Below, piece by piece: positions 14,403 through 26,719 of a stretch of 64,000 bases of DNA. The translations under genes were made by a program, and so were the position numbers. The notes under the pieces were generated by a model that saw only the letters and a program-made list of their open reading frames with translations, made no database searches and had not been told where the DNA came from. Position 1 is the stretch's first letter; each line of letters opens with the position of its first letter. Location: contig NC_059508.1 of NCBI RefSeq assembly GCF_914767665.1, forward strand, positions 21,736,001-21,800,000, written 5' to 3'. Source of the stretch: Harmonia axyridis. Lineage: Eukaryota > Arthropoda > Insecta > Coleoptera > Coccinellidae.

Positions 14403-15049
14403 ACGTTATCCCGACTGTAGAACTTGTGGAAATATTCATTCCATTTGATCCATCCAATTCACTGCCACCAAACTGGTCATAATGAATCAAATAAGTATAG
14501 ATGGAGCTAATATTGTTTACATCCCTTCTGTAATTCATAGAACAAGTGTGGCGTTTAATATGGTACATCTCTAAGAAACATCTTTTCTTTCCACTAACTG
14601 CACATTCAAGAATTTTGGTGGAATCATAATCCATTGGGTGATCTTTGTCCCGGGTATGGTCTGCTAGGGCACAAATCTTATTTGGATTCTTGATGTCGCT
14701 CTTGTGTTGAGCAATCCTTCTCTTCAAAAGCTGAGATGTCTGACCAATATACACCTCACTACATATCGAACATGGAATACAATACACCACACCACTCATA
14801 TTATCAACAGTCATCCTATCTTTCACTCGACTGTATAGTCTGTCAATTTTAAAATAGGATTTCGGAATCAATTTAATTTGTGTGGTCTTTAGGAGGTTAA
14901 TTAATGCATTAGTCATACCATTTATTAGGGGAATAGAAGAGTAAAGAATTCTATCTACGTTCTCAGTGTCCACAGTGGTGGATGCGCCCCTCTCTCCATT
15001 CGTTGGCTGTCTCGAAGGAGTGGTATTGTATATCAATCTGGACAACAAC
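14403..15049 (-). pseudogene. C-terminal GIY-YIG fragment of PLE protein (inverted copy)
   Basis: The minus strand encodes the last ~215 residues of the PLE protein, including the GIY-YIG endonuclease core (GVVYCIP...VYIGQTS) to the normal stop. It lacks the reverse transcriptase because the inverted copy is truncated at about 15050, where it meets the 5' end of copy A. It is the same sequence as residues ~615-830 of copy A. Confidence 0.88.
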
Positions 15050-15122
15050 TGTTGTTGTATATTGGGAATTAAAATTGTTACTATTGTTGTATATTGGGAA
15101 TTAAAATTGTTGATATTTAAGC

Positions 15123-17615
15123 ATGGGGTTTTATGCGTTGAAGTCATGGTCTTCGTACAATATGAAACTGGCATCTTATAGAAACCGAAGAGTGTTCCTT
15201 TTGGAATGCAAAAGACAGGGTTTACTTCCCAAACATATTTCCAGCAATATGAATTATTTGTTCAGCTCAGCAAGTGATTCAGGTTCGTCCAGACAGGTTC
15301 AAGCTATGTTGGAGAAATCAAGGCGTCTCGTTCTTCAATTTGAGATCACTGTGACTGTGACCAGGATAGGAAGAATGGAGTGTGAGTCTTCCAGGTTGTG
15401 GCAGATCTTGGAGGGGTTGCTTCCACCAGAGATGCTAATTCGTTTTGAATCTTACCAGTCCAGAAGGTACAGAAGAGAATTTGCTGCTATCAAGGAGAGA
15501 AATCTGATGAAGGTGAGAGCTCTATCGGATGAACTTCTAAAGAGAGTAGAACCACAAGAAGGGTGGGTTAGGAATGTTAGTTCTGTGATTATACCAGATA
15601 GAATATTGAAATTCCTAGCACTGGGCCCCAGATTCGGCATTGATATTCCTTTAAAGGAGGTTTCCATGTCGGGACTGTTGGCAGATGTAGAGAGCATTAT
15701 AGACCTTAATGATAGACTGTCAGATGAGGGGAAGAACATCAAACGTTCCCAAGCTGCTAATATTATAACCAACTACATCAAACCTGGAAAAAGGACTAAT
15801 AATGTTTTCCAGAGAGAATTTTACCACTGTAAGAGGTACCTAAGTCAACATCAAGAATTGCTTGTGTTACGGGCTGATAAAGGCAATGTTACGGTATTGA
15901 TGGATAAGGATCGGTACATAGAGCTCTCCAACACAATTTTGCTCAATGAACAATATTACCAACTTCTTCCTAACAGAGATCCAACCATTACAATACAAGG
16001 TAAATGTAATGCATTGATTAAGCGATGGGTCAGTGGGGGCCACATAACACAAGTACAAGGTAAATTACTGTACATTTATAATTCAGTTCCCGCTAGATTC
16101 TACGGTTTACCAAAAATCCACAAACCCATTCTTGCCTTGAGACCAATAATATCATCTGTCAACACCCCCACTTCCAAACTGTCAGTTTTTGTTTCAGACA
16201 TCCTGTCTAAATATCTTTCTTCCACCAGAAGTAGATATTTTATTGAAGATTCCTTTGCTTTTGCCCAATGTGTGAATGGTTTCCAGTTACCTGTTGATTA
16301 TGTCCTGATCAGCCTGGACGTTGTATCTCTTTTCACCAACATTCCTGTAGAGTTGGCAGTCTCAGCTGTTGAGAACAAGTGGGATACTATCAAAAACCAC
16401 ACTAGTCTACCAAAAGAAGAATTCATATATGCCATTAAGTTCCTGTTTTCTTCTAACTATTTTCTTTTTAATGATAGGTTCTTCAAACAGGTGCTCGGTT
16501 CCCCTATGGGTTCCAACTTCAGTCCGTCCATTGCTGAAGTAGTAATGGATTTTCTTCTGGACTGCATTCTTGTTAGCATTCCTTTTCACATTCCTTTCAT
16601 CAAGAAATATGTTGATGATCTAATATGTGCTGTACCTAAAGACCAGGTTGCTTTCGTTCTAAACAGGTTTAACAGTGAACATGAAAGTATACAGTTTACG
16701 TTGGAGGAAGAAACAGCGAGTGGTGTCCCATTCCTGGATACAAGGGTGATTCGAACACCGGAAAATAGGCTGATTCTGGATTGGTACCGAAAGCCAACAA
16801 GTTCAGGGAGATACTTACACTATTTTTCCAATCATCCACATGGACAAAAGGTAAACATGATTTTAGGATTGAAGAATCGCATCGGAAAAGTTGCCCATCC
16901 AAGTCTAAGGCAGCAGAATCTGAGGTTATTGTTACAATTGATGCTAGAGAATGGATACCCAAAGAGGATGTTGTCCAGATTGATATACAATACCACTCCT
17001 TCGAGACAGCCAACGAATGGAGAGAGGGGCGCATCCACCACTGTGGACACTGAGAACGTAGATAGAATTCTTTACTCTTCTATTCCCCTAATAAATGGTA
17101 TGACTAATGCATTAATTAACCTCCTAAAGACCACACAAATTAAATTGATTCCGAAATCTTATTTTAAAATTGACAGACTATACAGTCGAGTGAAAGATAG
17201 GATGACTGTTGATAATATGAGTGGTGTGGTGTATTGTATTCCATGTTCAATATGTAGTGAGGTGTATATTGGTCAGACATCTCAGCTTTTGAAGAGAAGG
17301 ATTGCTCAACACAAGAGCGACATCAAGAATCCAAATAAGATTTGTGCCCTAGCAGACCATACCCGGGACAAAGATCACCCAATGGATTATGATTCCACCA
17401 AAATTCTTGAATGTGCAGTTAGTGGAAAGAAAAGATGTTTCTTAGAGATGTACCATATTAAACGCCACACTTGTTCTATGAATTACAGAAGGGATGTAAA
17501 CAATATTAGCTCCATCTATACTTATTTGATTCATTATGACCAGTTTGGTGGCAGTGAATTGGATGGATCAAATGGAATGAATATTTCCACAAGTTCTACA
17601 GTCGGGATAACGTAA
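15123..17615 (+). CDS. Penelope-like reverse transcriptase/GIY-YIG endonuclease, copy A
   Basis: An intact 830-residue ORF. Reverse-transcriptase motifs: GLPKIHKP (~330), SLDVVSLFTNIP (~398, catalytic Asp), GSPMGSNFSP (~458) and KYVDDL (~495, catalytic Asp pair). A C-terminal GIY-YIG endonuclease starts near residue 700 (GVVYCIP, VYIGQTS, then an Arg-rich helix). PLEs copy themselves by target-primed reverse transcription and the GIY-YIG domain cuts the target. It differs from copy B mainly by a 13-residue N-terminal deletion and a few substitutions (S/N, D/G, M/L). The start used is the ATG in GCATGGGG, shared with copy B. Confidence 0.93.
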   Translation: MGFYALKSWSSYNMKLASYRNRRVFLLECKRQGLLPKHISSNMNYLFSSASDSGSSRQVQAMLEKSRRLVLQFEITVTVTRIGRMECESSRLWQILEGLLPPEMLIRFESYQSRRYRREFAAIKERNLMKVRALSDELLKRVEPQEGWVRNVSSVIIPDRILKFLALGPRFGIDIPLKEVSMSGLLADVESIIDLNDRLSDEGKNIKRSQAANIITNYIKPGKRTNNVFQREFYHCKRYLSQHQELLVLRADKGNVTVLMDKDRYIELSNTILLNEQYYQLLPNRDPTITIQGKCNALIKRWVSGGHITQVQGKLLYIYNSVPARFYGLPKIHKPILALRPIISSVNTPTSKLSVFVSDILSKYLSSTRSRYFIEDSFAFAQCVNGFQLPVDYVLISLDVVSLFTNIPVELAVSAVENKWDTIKNHTSLPKEEFIYAIKFLFSSNYFLFNDRFFKQVLGSPMGSNFSPSIAEVVMDFLLDCILVSIPFHIPFIKKYVDDLICAVPKDQVAFVLNRFNSEHESIQFTLEEETASGVPFLDTRVIRTPENRLILDWYRKPTSSGRYLHYFSNHPHGQKVNMILGLKNRIGKVAHPSLRQQNLRLLLQLMLENGYPKRMLSRLIYNTTPSRQPTNGERGASTTVDTENVDRILYSSIPLINGMTNALINLLKTTQIKLIPKSYFKIDRLYSRVKDRMTVDNMSGVVYCIPCSICSEVYIGQTSQLLKRRIAQHKSDIKNPNKICALADHTRDKDHPMDYDSTKILECAVSGKKRCFLEMYHIKRHTCSMNYRRDVNNISSIYTYLIHYDQFGGSELDGSNGMNISTSSTVGIT

Positions 17616-18048
17616 TAGTGAAATCTATGTTCCGGACTATTTCTGTGAGAGGGGATTGGATTCGGTTCATGGAGTCTTTCAATAATCGCATTTGTTCTGA
17701 GTTCGGTGAGAGTGAATTACTGCGACCAAGTGTGATTTAATGCTATTCTATGTTTCATTTGTCATGTGCGTGTATTCTGTGGCAAGTCTGGTTGACAACA
17801 TTTTTGACAACCTCTCATTTTGTTGATTATTCTGTTTACCTTATTTACATATGATAATTGATTTCTACTCTTGTGCTAACGAAATATCAGATCTTTTTTC
17901 GCTAAATTTGTTGATGTTCTTGTTCATTGCTTTCTTGAGAGCTATTGATTTGTGTTCAAATAAGATCTTTACAACTCTGTATTTCGGTATGTACTATTTT
18001 TACATGTTTTGTGATTGCCATGTTTTTGACTGTTTTCTATTGCTATTG

Positions 18049-18096
18049 TAGAGTCCTGAAGAAGGTCCCCATCGGGATCGAAACGTCGACTAAATG
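18049..18096 (+). ncRNA. Hammerhead-ribozyme-like motif at copy A/B junction
   Basis: CTGAAGA at 18056, stem GGTCCC/GGGATC, GAAA at about 18080, then CGTC with flanking AGTC/GACT. It lies in the 3' non-coding part of copy A just before copy B. Hammerheads in PLE terminal regions are known; self-cleavage here is inferred from the motif only. Confidence 0.68.
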
Positions 18097-18201
18097 AAAT
18101 AAAGAAGAGTGAAATTATAACACTTATCAATTTTCCCACACCCCTTATCATACTTATAACTATTGTTGTATATTGGGAATTAAAATTGTTGATATTTAAG
18201 C

Positions 18202-20733
18202 ATGGGGTTTTATGCAGAAGTAAGAAACAACTATGGAAGAGTAGCATATGAGGCGTTGAAGTCATGGTCTTCGTACAATATGAAACTGGCATCTTATAGA
18301 AACCGAAGAGTGTTCCTTTTGGAATGCAAAAGACAGGGTTTACTTCCCAAACATATTTCCAGCAATATGAATTATTTGTTCAGCTCAGCAAGTGATTCAG
18401 GTTCGTCCAGACAGGTTCAAGCTATGTTGGAGAAATCAAGGCGTCTCGTTCTTCAATTTGAGATCACTGTGACTGTGACCAGGATAGGAAGAATGGAGTG
18501 TGAGTCTTCCAGGTTGTGGCAGATCTTGGAGGGGTTGCTTCCACCAGAGATGCTAATTCGTTTTGAATCTTACCAGTCCAGAAGGTACAGAAGAGAATTT
18601 GCTGCTATCAAGGAGAGAAATCTGATGAAGGTGAGAGCTCTATCGGATGAACTTCTAAAGAGAGTAGAACCACAAGAAGGGTGGGTTAGGAATGTTAGTT
18701 CTGTGATTATACCAGATAGAATATTGAAATTCCTAGCACTGGGCCCCAGATTCGGCATTGATATTCCTTTGAAGGAGGTTTCCATGTCGGGACTGTTGGC
18801 AGATGTAGAGAGCATTATAGACCTTAATGATAGACTGTCAGATGAGGGGAAGAACATCAAACGTTCCCAAGCTGCTAATATTATAACCAACTACATCAAA
18901 CCTGGAAAAAGGACTAATAATGTTTTCCAGAGAGAATTTTACCACTGTAAGAGGTACCTAAATCAACATCAAGAATTGCTTGTGTTACGGGCTGATAAAG
19001 GCAATGTTACGGTATTGATGGATAAGGATCGGTACATAGAGCTCTCCAACACAATTTTGCTCAATGAACAATATTACCAACTTCTTCCTAACAGAGATCC
19101 AACCATTACAATACAAGGTAAATGTAATGCATTGATTAAGCGATGGGTCAGTGGGGGCCACATAACACAAGTACAAGGTAAATTACTGTACATTTATAAT
19201 TCAGTTCCCGCTAGATTCTACGGTTTACCAAAAATCCACAAACCCATTCTTGCCTTGAGACCAATAATATCATCTGTCAACACCCCCACTTCCAAACTGT
19301 CAGTTTTTGTTTCAGACATCCTGTCTAAATATCTTTCTTCCACCAGAAGTAGATATTTTATTGAAGATTCCTTTGCTTTTGCCCAATGTGTGAATGGTTT
19401 CCAGTTACCTGTTGATTATGTCCTGATCAGCCTGGACGTTGTATCTCTTTTCACCAACATTCCTGTAGAGTTGGCAGTCTCAGCTGTTGAGAACAAGTGG
19501 GATACTATCAAAAACCACACTAGTCTACCAAAAGAAGAATTCATATATGCCATTAAGTTCCTGTTTTCTTCTAACTATTTTCTTTTTAATGGTAGGTTCT
19601 TCAAACAGGTGCTCGGTTCCCCTATGGGTTCCAACTTCAGTCCGTCCATTGCTGAAGTAGTAATGGATTTCCTTCTGGACTGCATTCTTGTTAGCATTCC
19701 TTTTCACATTCCTTTCATCAAGAAATATGTTGATGATCTAATATGTGCTGTACCTAAAGACCAGGTTGCTTTCGTTCTAAACAGGTTTAACAGTGAACAT
19801 GAAAGTATACAGTTTACGTTGGAGGAAGAAACAGCGAGTGGTGTCCCATTCCTGGATACAAGGGTGATTCGAACACCGGAAAATAGGCTGATTCTGGATT
19901 GGTACCGAAAGCCAACAAGTTCAGGGAGATACTTACACTATTTTTCCAATCATCCACATGGACAAAAGGTAAACATGATTTTAGGATTGAAGAATCGCAT
20001 CGGAAAAGTTGCCCATCCAAGTCTAAGGCAGCAGAATCTGAGGTTATTGTTACAATTGATGCTAGAGAATGGATACCCAAAGAGGTTGTTGTCCAGATTG
20101 ATATACAATACCACTCCTTCGAGACAGCCAACGAATGGAGAGAGGGGCGCATCCACCACTGTGGACACTGAGAACGTAGATAGAATTCTTTACTCTTCTA
20201 TTCCCCTAATAAATGGTATGACTAATGCATTAATTAACCTCCTAAAGACCACACAAATTAAATTGATTCCGAAATCTTATTTTAAAATTGACAGACTATA
20301 CAGTCGAGTGAAAGATAGGATGACTGTTGATAATATGAGTGGTGTGGTGTATTGTATTCCATGTTCAATATGTAGTGAGGTGTATATTGGTCAGACATCT
20401 CAGCTTTTGAAGAGAAGGATTGCTCAACACAAGAGCGACATCAAGAATCCAAATAAGATTTGTGCCCTAGCAGACCATACCCGGGACAAAGATCACCCAA
20501 TGGATTATGATTCCACCAAAATTCTTGAATGTGCAGTTAGTGGAAAGAAAAGATGTTTCTTAGAGATGTACCATATTAAACGCCACACTTGTTCTATGAA
20601 TTACAGAAGGGATGTAAACAATATTAGCTCCATCTATACTTATTTGATTCATTATGACCAGTTTGGTGGCAGTGAATTGGATGGATCAAATGGAATGAAT
20701 ATTTCCACAAGTTCTACAGTCGGGATAACGTAA
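18202..20733 (+). CDS. Penelope-like reverse transcriptase/GIY-YIG endonuclease, copy B
   Basis: An intact 843-residue ORF with the same domains as copy A and 13 more residues near the N-terminus (39 bases after GGGGTTTTATGC). Catalytic YVDD and the GIY-YIG core are present. Because the copy is complete, has its upstream copy in tandem as a putative promoter source and carries hammerhead-like motifs, it could be an active or recently active element. Its 3' non-coding region runs to 21243 and contains a third ribozyme-like motif. Confidence 0.93.
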   Translation: MGFYAEVRNNYGRVAYEALKSWSSYNMKLASYRNRRVFLLECKRQGLLPKHISSNMNYLFSSASDSGSSRQVQAMLEKSRRLVLQFEITVTVTRIGRMECESSRLWQILEGLLPPEMLIRFESYQSRRYRREFAAIKERNLMKVRALSDELLKRVEPQEGWVRNVSSVIIPDRILKFLALGPRFGIDIPLKEVSMSGLLADVESIIDLNDRLSDEGKNIKRSQAANIITNYIKPGKRTNNVFQREFYHCKRYLNQHQELLVLRADKGNVTVLMDKDRYIELSNTILLNEQYYQLLPNRDPTITIQGKCNALIKRWVSGGHITQVQGKLLYIYNSVPARFYGLPKIHKPILALRPIISSVNTPTSKLSVFVSDILSKYLSSTRSRYFIEDSFAFAQCVNGFQLPVDYVLISLDVVSLFTNIPVELAVSAVENKWDTIKNHTSLPKEEFIYAIKFLFSSNYFLFNGRFFKQVLGSPMGSNFSPSIAEVVMDFLLDCILVSIPFHIPFIKKYVDDLICAVPKDQVAFVLNRFNSEHESIQFTLEEETASGVPFLDTRVIRTPENRLILDWYRKPTSSGRYLHYFSNHPHGQKVNMILGLKNRIGKVAHPSLRQQNLRLLLQLMLENGYPKRLLSRLIYNTTPSRQPTNGERGASTTVDTENVDRILYSSIPLINGMTNALINLLKTTQIKLIPKSYFKIDRLYSRVKDRMTVDNMSGVVYCIPCSICSEVYIGQTSQLLKRRIAQHKSDIKNPNKICALADHTRDKDHPMDYDSTKILECAVSGKKRCFLEMYHIKRHTCSMNYRRDVNNISSIYTYLIHYDQFGGSELDGSNGMNISTSSTVGIT

Positions 20734-21169
20734 TAGTGAAATCTATGTTCCGGACTATTTCTGTGAGAGGGGATTGGATTCGGTTCATGGAGTCTTTCAA
20801 TAATCGCATTTGTTCTGAGTTCGGTGAGAGTGAATTACTGCGACCAAGTGTGATTTAATGCTATTCTATGTTTCATTTGTCATGTGCGTGTATTCTGTGG
20901 CAAGTCTGGTTGACAACATTTTTGACAACCTCTCATTTTGTTGATTATTCTGTTTACCTTATTTACATATGATAATTGATTTCTACTCTTGTGCTAACGA
21001 AATATCAGATCTTTTTTCGCTAAATTTGTTGATGTTCTTGTTCATTGCTTTCTTGAGAGCTATTGATTTGTGTTCAAATAAGATCTTTACAACTCTGTAT
21101 TTCGGTATGTACTATTTTTACATGTTTTGTGATTGCCATGTTTTTGACTGTTTTCTATTGCTATTGTAG

Positions 21170-21212
21170 AGTCCTGAAGAAGGTCCCCATCGGGATCGAA
21201 ACGTCGACTAAA
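21170..21212 (+). ncRNA. Hammerhead-ribozyme-like motif at 3' end of copy B
   Basis: Identical in core to the motif in copy A (CTGAAGA, GGTCCC/GGGATC, GAAA, CGTC). It lies about 30 bases before the element ends at the (TA)n tract. Confidence 0.67.
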
Positions 21213-21240
21213 TGAAATAAAGAAGAGTGAAATTATAACA

Positions 21241-21243
<3 letters not shown>

Positions 21244-21284
<41 letters not shown>

Positions 21285-21331
21285 TATATATATATTATAT
21301 ATATTTATATATATTATATATATATTATATA

Positions 21332-21398
<67 letters not shown>
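21244..21398. repeat. (TA)n-type microsatellite at right edge of PLE
   Basis: TA repeats with some TTATATATATT interruptions in the left half and a pure run on the right. The PLE ends on its left side and nuclear-type single-copy-looking DNA begins on its right. Confidence 0.95.
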
Positions 21399-21401
<3 letters not shown>

Positions 21402-23586
21402 TGGTGTAGGAATACGAGATCCGTATACAACCAAGTTATCAACGCTACGAGATCATGAGATCCGATGGCCGGATCTCGTAACGTATTTCGTTCATTTTCG
21501 GTATCCTAAGGTAGTATATATCATTCTGGCGAAGTTTGAGATGGAGCTCATAGCGGTCACTAATTACATGCAAATTGTATAAATGAAGTTCGAGAGAATT
21601 GGCGCTGTCATCGAAAATGTATATCGTGGTAGAGGTGTCATACGAACTTTGAGAGATCCGTAAAATGCAACACTGTGTGGATCTCGGAAAGTCGAAATTT
21701 TTTATCACTTTGAAGAATTAAATACATACCTATTATGCATGTCGGGTTGATTCACGTACGTGAATGTTTCCGAGAAGGGTTTGAAGAGACACAGGTATAT
21801 TTCGCTCCTTGGGATTCGAATTCTCGACGACGCTTGATAGTCTTACTAGCGCAGTTTGAGCTGTTTTTCCGATAAGTGTATTTGAAATGAGTTTCTACCA
21901 GAAGGTTTTCATTGGGAATTTCTAACTTCTGAATGTACATGTTCACATACATCATAAAAGTGAAATTCACCGAAATTAATAAAGAGAAGTTCATATCTAG
22001 AAACCGAAAACTAACACTTTTTGAAAGATATGTATTGAAGTGCTTCATCTTTATAAGAAGAAATATCACTTTTTTTCAGAATTAATAATATAAATGAAAT
22101 CCTTCAAGACGTACCATTCTTTTCCATAAAAAAGAAAAATATTGAGTGTTCATACATCTGCATAAAATTGTGGTAGACTTTGCGCAAAAAAAAAATTATT
22201 GGTAGAGCTCAAATTGAGGAGATTAAATGTTGAATTGATTTTATGAAATAAAACACACTCGATTCGCCGAAAGTTTACGACTCTTTGAAAACCTGTAGGT
22301 GTGAGTCAATAGATGTTTGTCTTGGATTTTGTTATTGTTAATTTATAATTGTAAGAATGGATATCATCATTACGGATGGCATGCCAATTTGTTTGAGACC
22401 AAAAATGAAATCGGTGATTTTTTTTTTAAGGAAAAGTTGTGTTACATTTTCTCAAGAAATATTTTCCATGAAAATTGAAATGTTACATTAGCCTACTGAA
22501 GCGGATTATGTTTTCAACAACGAACGGAAGTACCTACTGAAAATAAATGTAGGTAGAACGTAAAATATCATAACTTGGACAGGTACTAAACGATTTCGAA
22601 TAACACAAGGCAGATTGTAGATATTGTTAAAAAGCTTCAATATAATTTCTCATATATAACCAATATTCGTGTATGTTTTTTTGGGAAAAATTTGGGATTG
22701 TTGAATTCAATTTCCATTGCTTTGTTGTAATTTTCAATAAGTAAATTGTAAGGGAAGAACATTCCTTCTCACTTGGTGTTCCCCAAAAACCTTCTCTTCT
22801 TTTTTGAAGAATTGATTTTTCTCTAGAAGACGAATGACAATTAAAATGAATTTAATGCAAATATAGGTGCTAAATCTTTTCACTTCCGATATACAGGGTG
22901 TTGAAGATGAAAATATTTCTAACAAGTTACTACAAATTTGAGCCCAATAATTGTATCGAAAACATTAGTTTTTATTAGAACATCTTCATCGAATTGCTTG
23001 AATTCCAATTTCAAAAGAATCAAATCTTAAAATTCTGTTATCCGATTATCACCAAGTTTATGTATCAAGATTATTTTTCAAAAACAATCAAATAATGTTG
23101 TGACCACATTTGTCTTTAACAATTTTTTAAACAACGAATAAAAAATTTGTACTAGGACTACTAATTCGTACTTATTGAACGCGGCGCTAAAATAGTTAGC
23201 GGCGGGCATGTTTAACTGAGTACCCACCTTATACAAAGGTATAGTTTTTCTATTATTTCGTTTTTTCCATCTCATATGTTATTTCTAGAATATTTCCTTT
23301 AAATCACGTAGTGGTTGGAGGACAAATAAAATTCATTCGTCATCAAGGAAATTTGATGGTGATAGATGAAAGTAGGCTTAATACATATATGACAAGAATG
23401 TCTTGGAACTCTGTGCTTTGTATCAAAATGTCTTGGAACTCTATACACTTCGGAAATTCTCGTTGTATGAAGAGAATGTCTTGTAATTATATCATTCGCA
23501 ACGGGATTGTCCTTACCTATAAATATAGTTATATGAAAAAATTATTAAGGAACTAATAACTTTAAGTTCTATCATATATCTACGAG
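21399..23586. other. Non-coding nuclear-looking DNA
   Basis: No supported gene. A short inverted repeat around GAGATCCGATGGCCGGATCTCG lies near 21456-21480. A stretch at 23085-23340 (TTAGCGGCGGGCATGTTTAA, then a TTTCTAGAATATTTCC block) is a diverged copy of sequence at 30670-31260. Short ORFs look random. Confidence 0.5.
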
Positions 23587-26464
23587 GTGTCCTAAATTTG
23601 ATCCTCACTGAAAGCATCTCGAAAACTATAAGACAGAGAAAAATATTCAAGAATCATAGATATCTCGATTCTCGAGTTACAGGGCGTTTCTGAAAAATAA
23701 TTGTTTTGAATATTTCGGTATATCTTGGTTTCTGTTCCAGATGTTCAAAAAATTCTGAAACGTATTTTTATTATTTATTATATGATACTCATAACAAATC
23801 ATAGAAATTAATTATCGTTTTGTACATAGTAGAGTACATAGAAAAAGTTGGTGTTTCCTAAAAATTTCCATTCAAAAACGCAGTTCTTTAGCCCCAGATT
23901 TGTCGAAAATTATTCCGTTATCGTTTTTCCAAAAAAGTCAACTGTTTGGAAGAAATTGAAATTTTCGTCTGAATTTTTTCATGGGACACCCTATATATGT
24001 CATTCATTTGGAGATGTAATTCATTTCGTGTTCATCGTAAAATTGTAATCCAGTCATATAGGGTGTCCTATTTTAAAAATACCAACACTCCTTCATTTAT
24101 TTAACAATATTTCATTTTAAATTAAATGGGAAAACCCTATATATTACATAATAACAATAACACGATGGGTAGAAAGTAAATTGAATCTCGAAATAAATGA
24201 AAAATATTTACAGGGTGAGTCAAAAATGCTCGATCGGTCGATAATTCCGGTAAATTTTGGAACAAATCAAAGAAATCATCGAAATATTTAAAACATATTC
24301 AGGCAAAATGAAATGGAGACCATGTGAACAAACAGAAATATAGTTCATGAAATTTTAGCCTTGTGAGTAGTATTCAAATTTTATCTGGAAAATTTGTGCC
24401 TAAAATGAAATAATTTCAAAATGCTTCGCATTTCATGTTTTGTACTGGGACTGGCAGTATGCTTTTTCCGCATACAATTTCAAGGTATAAGATTACTTAA
24501 CTCTATATCACACCAAATAATAATATCAATTGAAGATAAGCCAAATCAAAGAAATCAGCAAAATAGACCACTTGAACTAACAGAAACAAACACAATTATC
24601 TTAGGGAGTTCGCAATGACTTCATATTTTCAGCTGAAAAAGTGTCATCGAAATTATTTATCGCTTATGTGAACTGCTCAGATGTCTTAAATCTTTTTTCA
24701 ATTTGAACTGCAATTATTAAAAAAGTTTGCAGACATCTGAGCAGATCATATGAGCGATAAGTATTGATGACACTTTTTCAGCTGAAAATATGCAGTCATT
24801 CCAAACTCCCTAAGAGAATTCTGACTATATTTCTGTTTGTTGATGTGGTCTCCATTTCATTTTGTCCGAATATCAGTACAGAACACGAAATGCGAAGCAT
24901 TTTGAAATTAATTCATTTTAGGCACAAATTGTCCAGATAAAATTCGAATACTACTCACTGGGCTATTCGACAGGCAAAAATTTCATAACCTATATTTCTG
25001 TTTGTTCACATAGTCTCCATTTCATTTTCTCTGAATGAATGTTTTAAATATTTTGATGATTTCTTCGATTTGAGTTGTCGACGGATCGAGCACTTTTGAC
25101 TCACCCTGTAAAAATTTTTCATTTATTTCGAGTTTCAATTTATTTTGTATCCATCATATAATTGTTATTATGTAATATATAGGGTGTTCTCATTCAATTA
25201 GAAATGAAATATTGTTAAATAAATCAAGGTTTGTTGGTATTTTTAAAATTGGACACCCTATTGACTGGATTACAATTCTACGATGAACACGAAATGAATT
25301 AAATCTCCAAATGAATGACAAATGTATGGGGCGTCCATAAATTTGCAGAAGACTTAAATATTTTTTGGGAATTCAATAAAAAATAAATCCTTCAATTAAG
25401 TCGAACGCTTCCCAAGATGATATTCAATTGAAACCATCAAAACCATGAAATTTTTCGAAGAAAATGACCTTTGTCAAAAAGTACCATGGATGAATGATTG
25501 CAAATGGGGTATTATATAAAAATTGGCATTCCCATTTGAAAAATAAGGAAGTATCGCGTTTCACCACTTTCAGACCGGCCTAGAGAGTCAAAAATAATTT
25601 AAGCTTATGCGATGAGTGCTGTCGATTCCGTCAAAGTTTGAATAATTTTCCTAGCCCAAAATTAACAGGAGTTATCGACCGATCGAGCACTATGGACTCA
25701 CCTTGAATAAGGTGTCCCATCAGAACGGAGTCCCATGTTTGAAATGGATAACTTAATTTTTTCGATTGAATATATTTCAATATGTTTAATTTATTTCGAG
25801 ATCTAATTCATATTTTGTTCATTGTATGGTTTTAGTCAAGTCTTATGTAGGGTATTCATTTGAAAAAGACCTACTATCCTCTATATCTCTGAAACGGTTA
25901 TTAATTTCTATGATGTTTCATGCATAAAAAACCATAATATCACTGAAATAACACAAAATGAATTAAATCTCGAAATAAGTGAAAGTTATTCATATGAAGG
26001 GTGTTCTATCAAAACAGTGAAAACAAAAAACTCAATATCTTTGAAACGGATGACATTTTTTGAAAAATAACTGGATTCTTCAAGACAAATCTGCGGACAA
26101 AAAACTGCGTTGAAAAATATAAGGTGTCCCATTGAGAAACATCAACTTTGCTCTGTGTCTCTAAAATTAATTATATATATAATGATATGTTATCAGCATC
26201 ATATGATTTGTTACCAGTATCATATAAACCATAAAAATTACTGAAAAAAATATTTTAGAATGTTTTTAATATCTCCAACAGAAACCAAAATATTGCGAAA
26301 TATTTGTAACATTAACTTCAGAACGAAGCAAGATATCTATGATCAGCTTTCTGATATCATCTGATTATTTCGAAAATAGAAATCAGGGACGGAGGTCCTT
26401 GAAGATTTTTTTAAGTCTTATGAGTCTCGAGATATTTTCAGTGAGCATCGAATTTAGGACACCC
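23587..26464. repeat. Nested 2.9-kb imperfect inverted repeat (foldback element)
   Basis: The outer arms start GGTGTCCTAAATTTGATCCT (23587) and end with the reverse complement ATCGAATTTAGGACACC (to 26464). Inside, a second, better preserved inverted repeat spans about 23981-25341 with arms of roughly 600 bp and a centre near 24700; both halves contain AGGGTGTCC and ACAGGGTGAGTC blocks. About 700 bp at 25342-26080 lacks a clear partner but repeats several of the same motifs. No transposase is seen. This looks like nested or self-inserted non-autonomous DNA transposons sharing GGTGTCC-type ends. Confidence 0.7.
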
Positions 26465-26604
26465 AGTACATACAGGGTGTCCGGAAACTATGGTGCCAAA
26501 TTCAGAAAAAAAAAATTCCTTGAAATAAATGAGACTCCTAATTTTTTTTCCAGAAATCGATCATTGCAGAGAATATAAAAAATTGAAAGTAATTTTACAC
26601 ATTA

Positions 26605-26719
26605 TTATTATTATTTGAACTGGGGTCGTTTTGCTTCGGTGAGCCTTCCGGGAACTGCGACCATGCAGATCTTTTGACCCTACTCATTCATAGAAACCCA
26701 GGGAGGTCGTCAACGACGT
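26605..26719 (-). mobile_element. Short retroposon with (AAT)n tail and 15-bp target duplication
   Basis: A 115-bp insert is flanked by perfect 15-bp direct repeats TAATTTTACACATTA (26590-26604 and 26720-26734). On the minus strand it ends in (AAT)n, and it is GC-richer than its surroundings. The structure shows target-primed insertion of a 5'-truncated non-LTR element or SINE. The parent family is not recognised. Confidence 0.75.
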
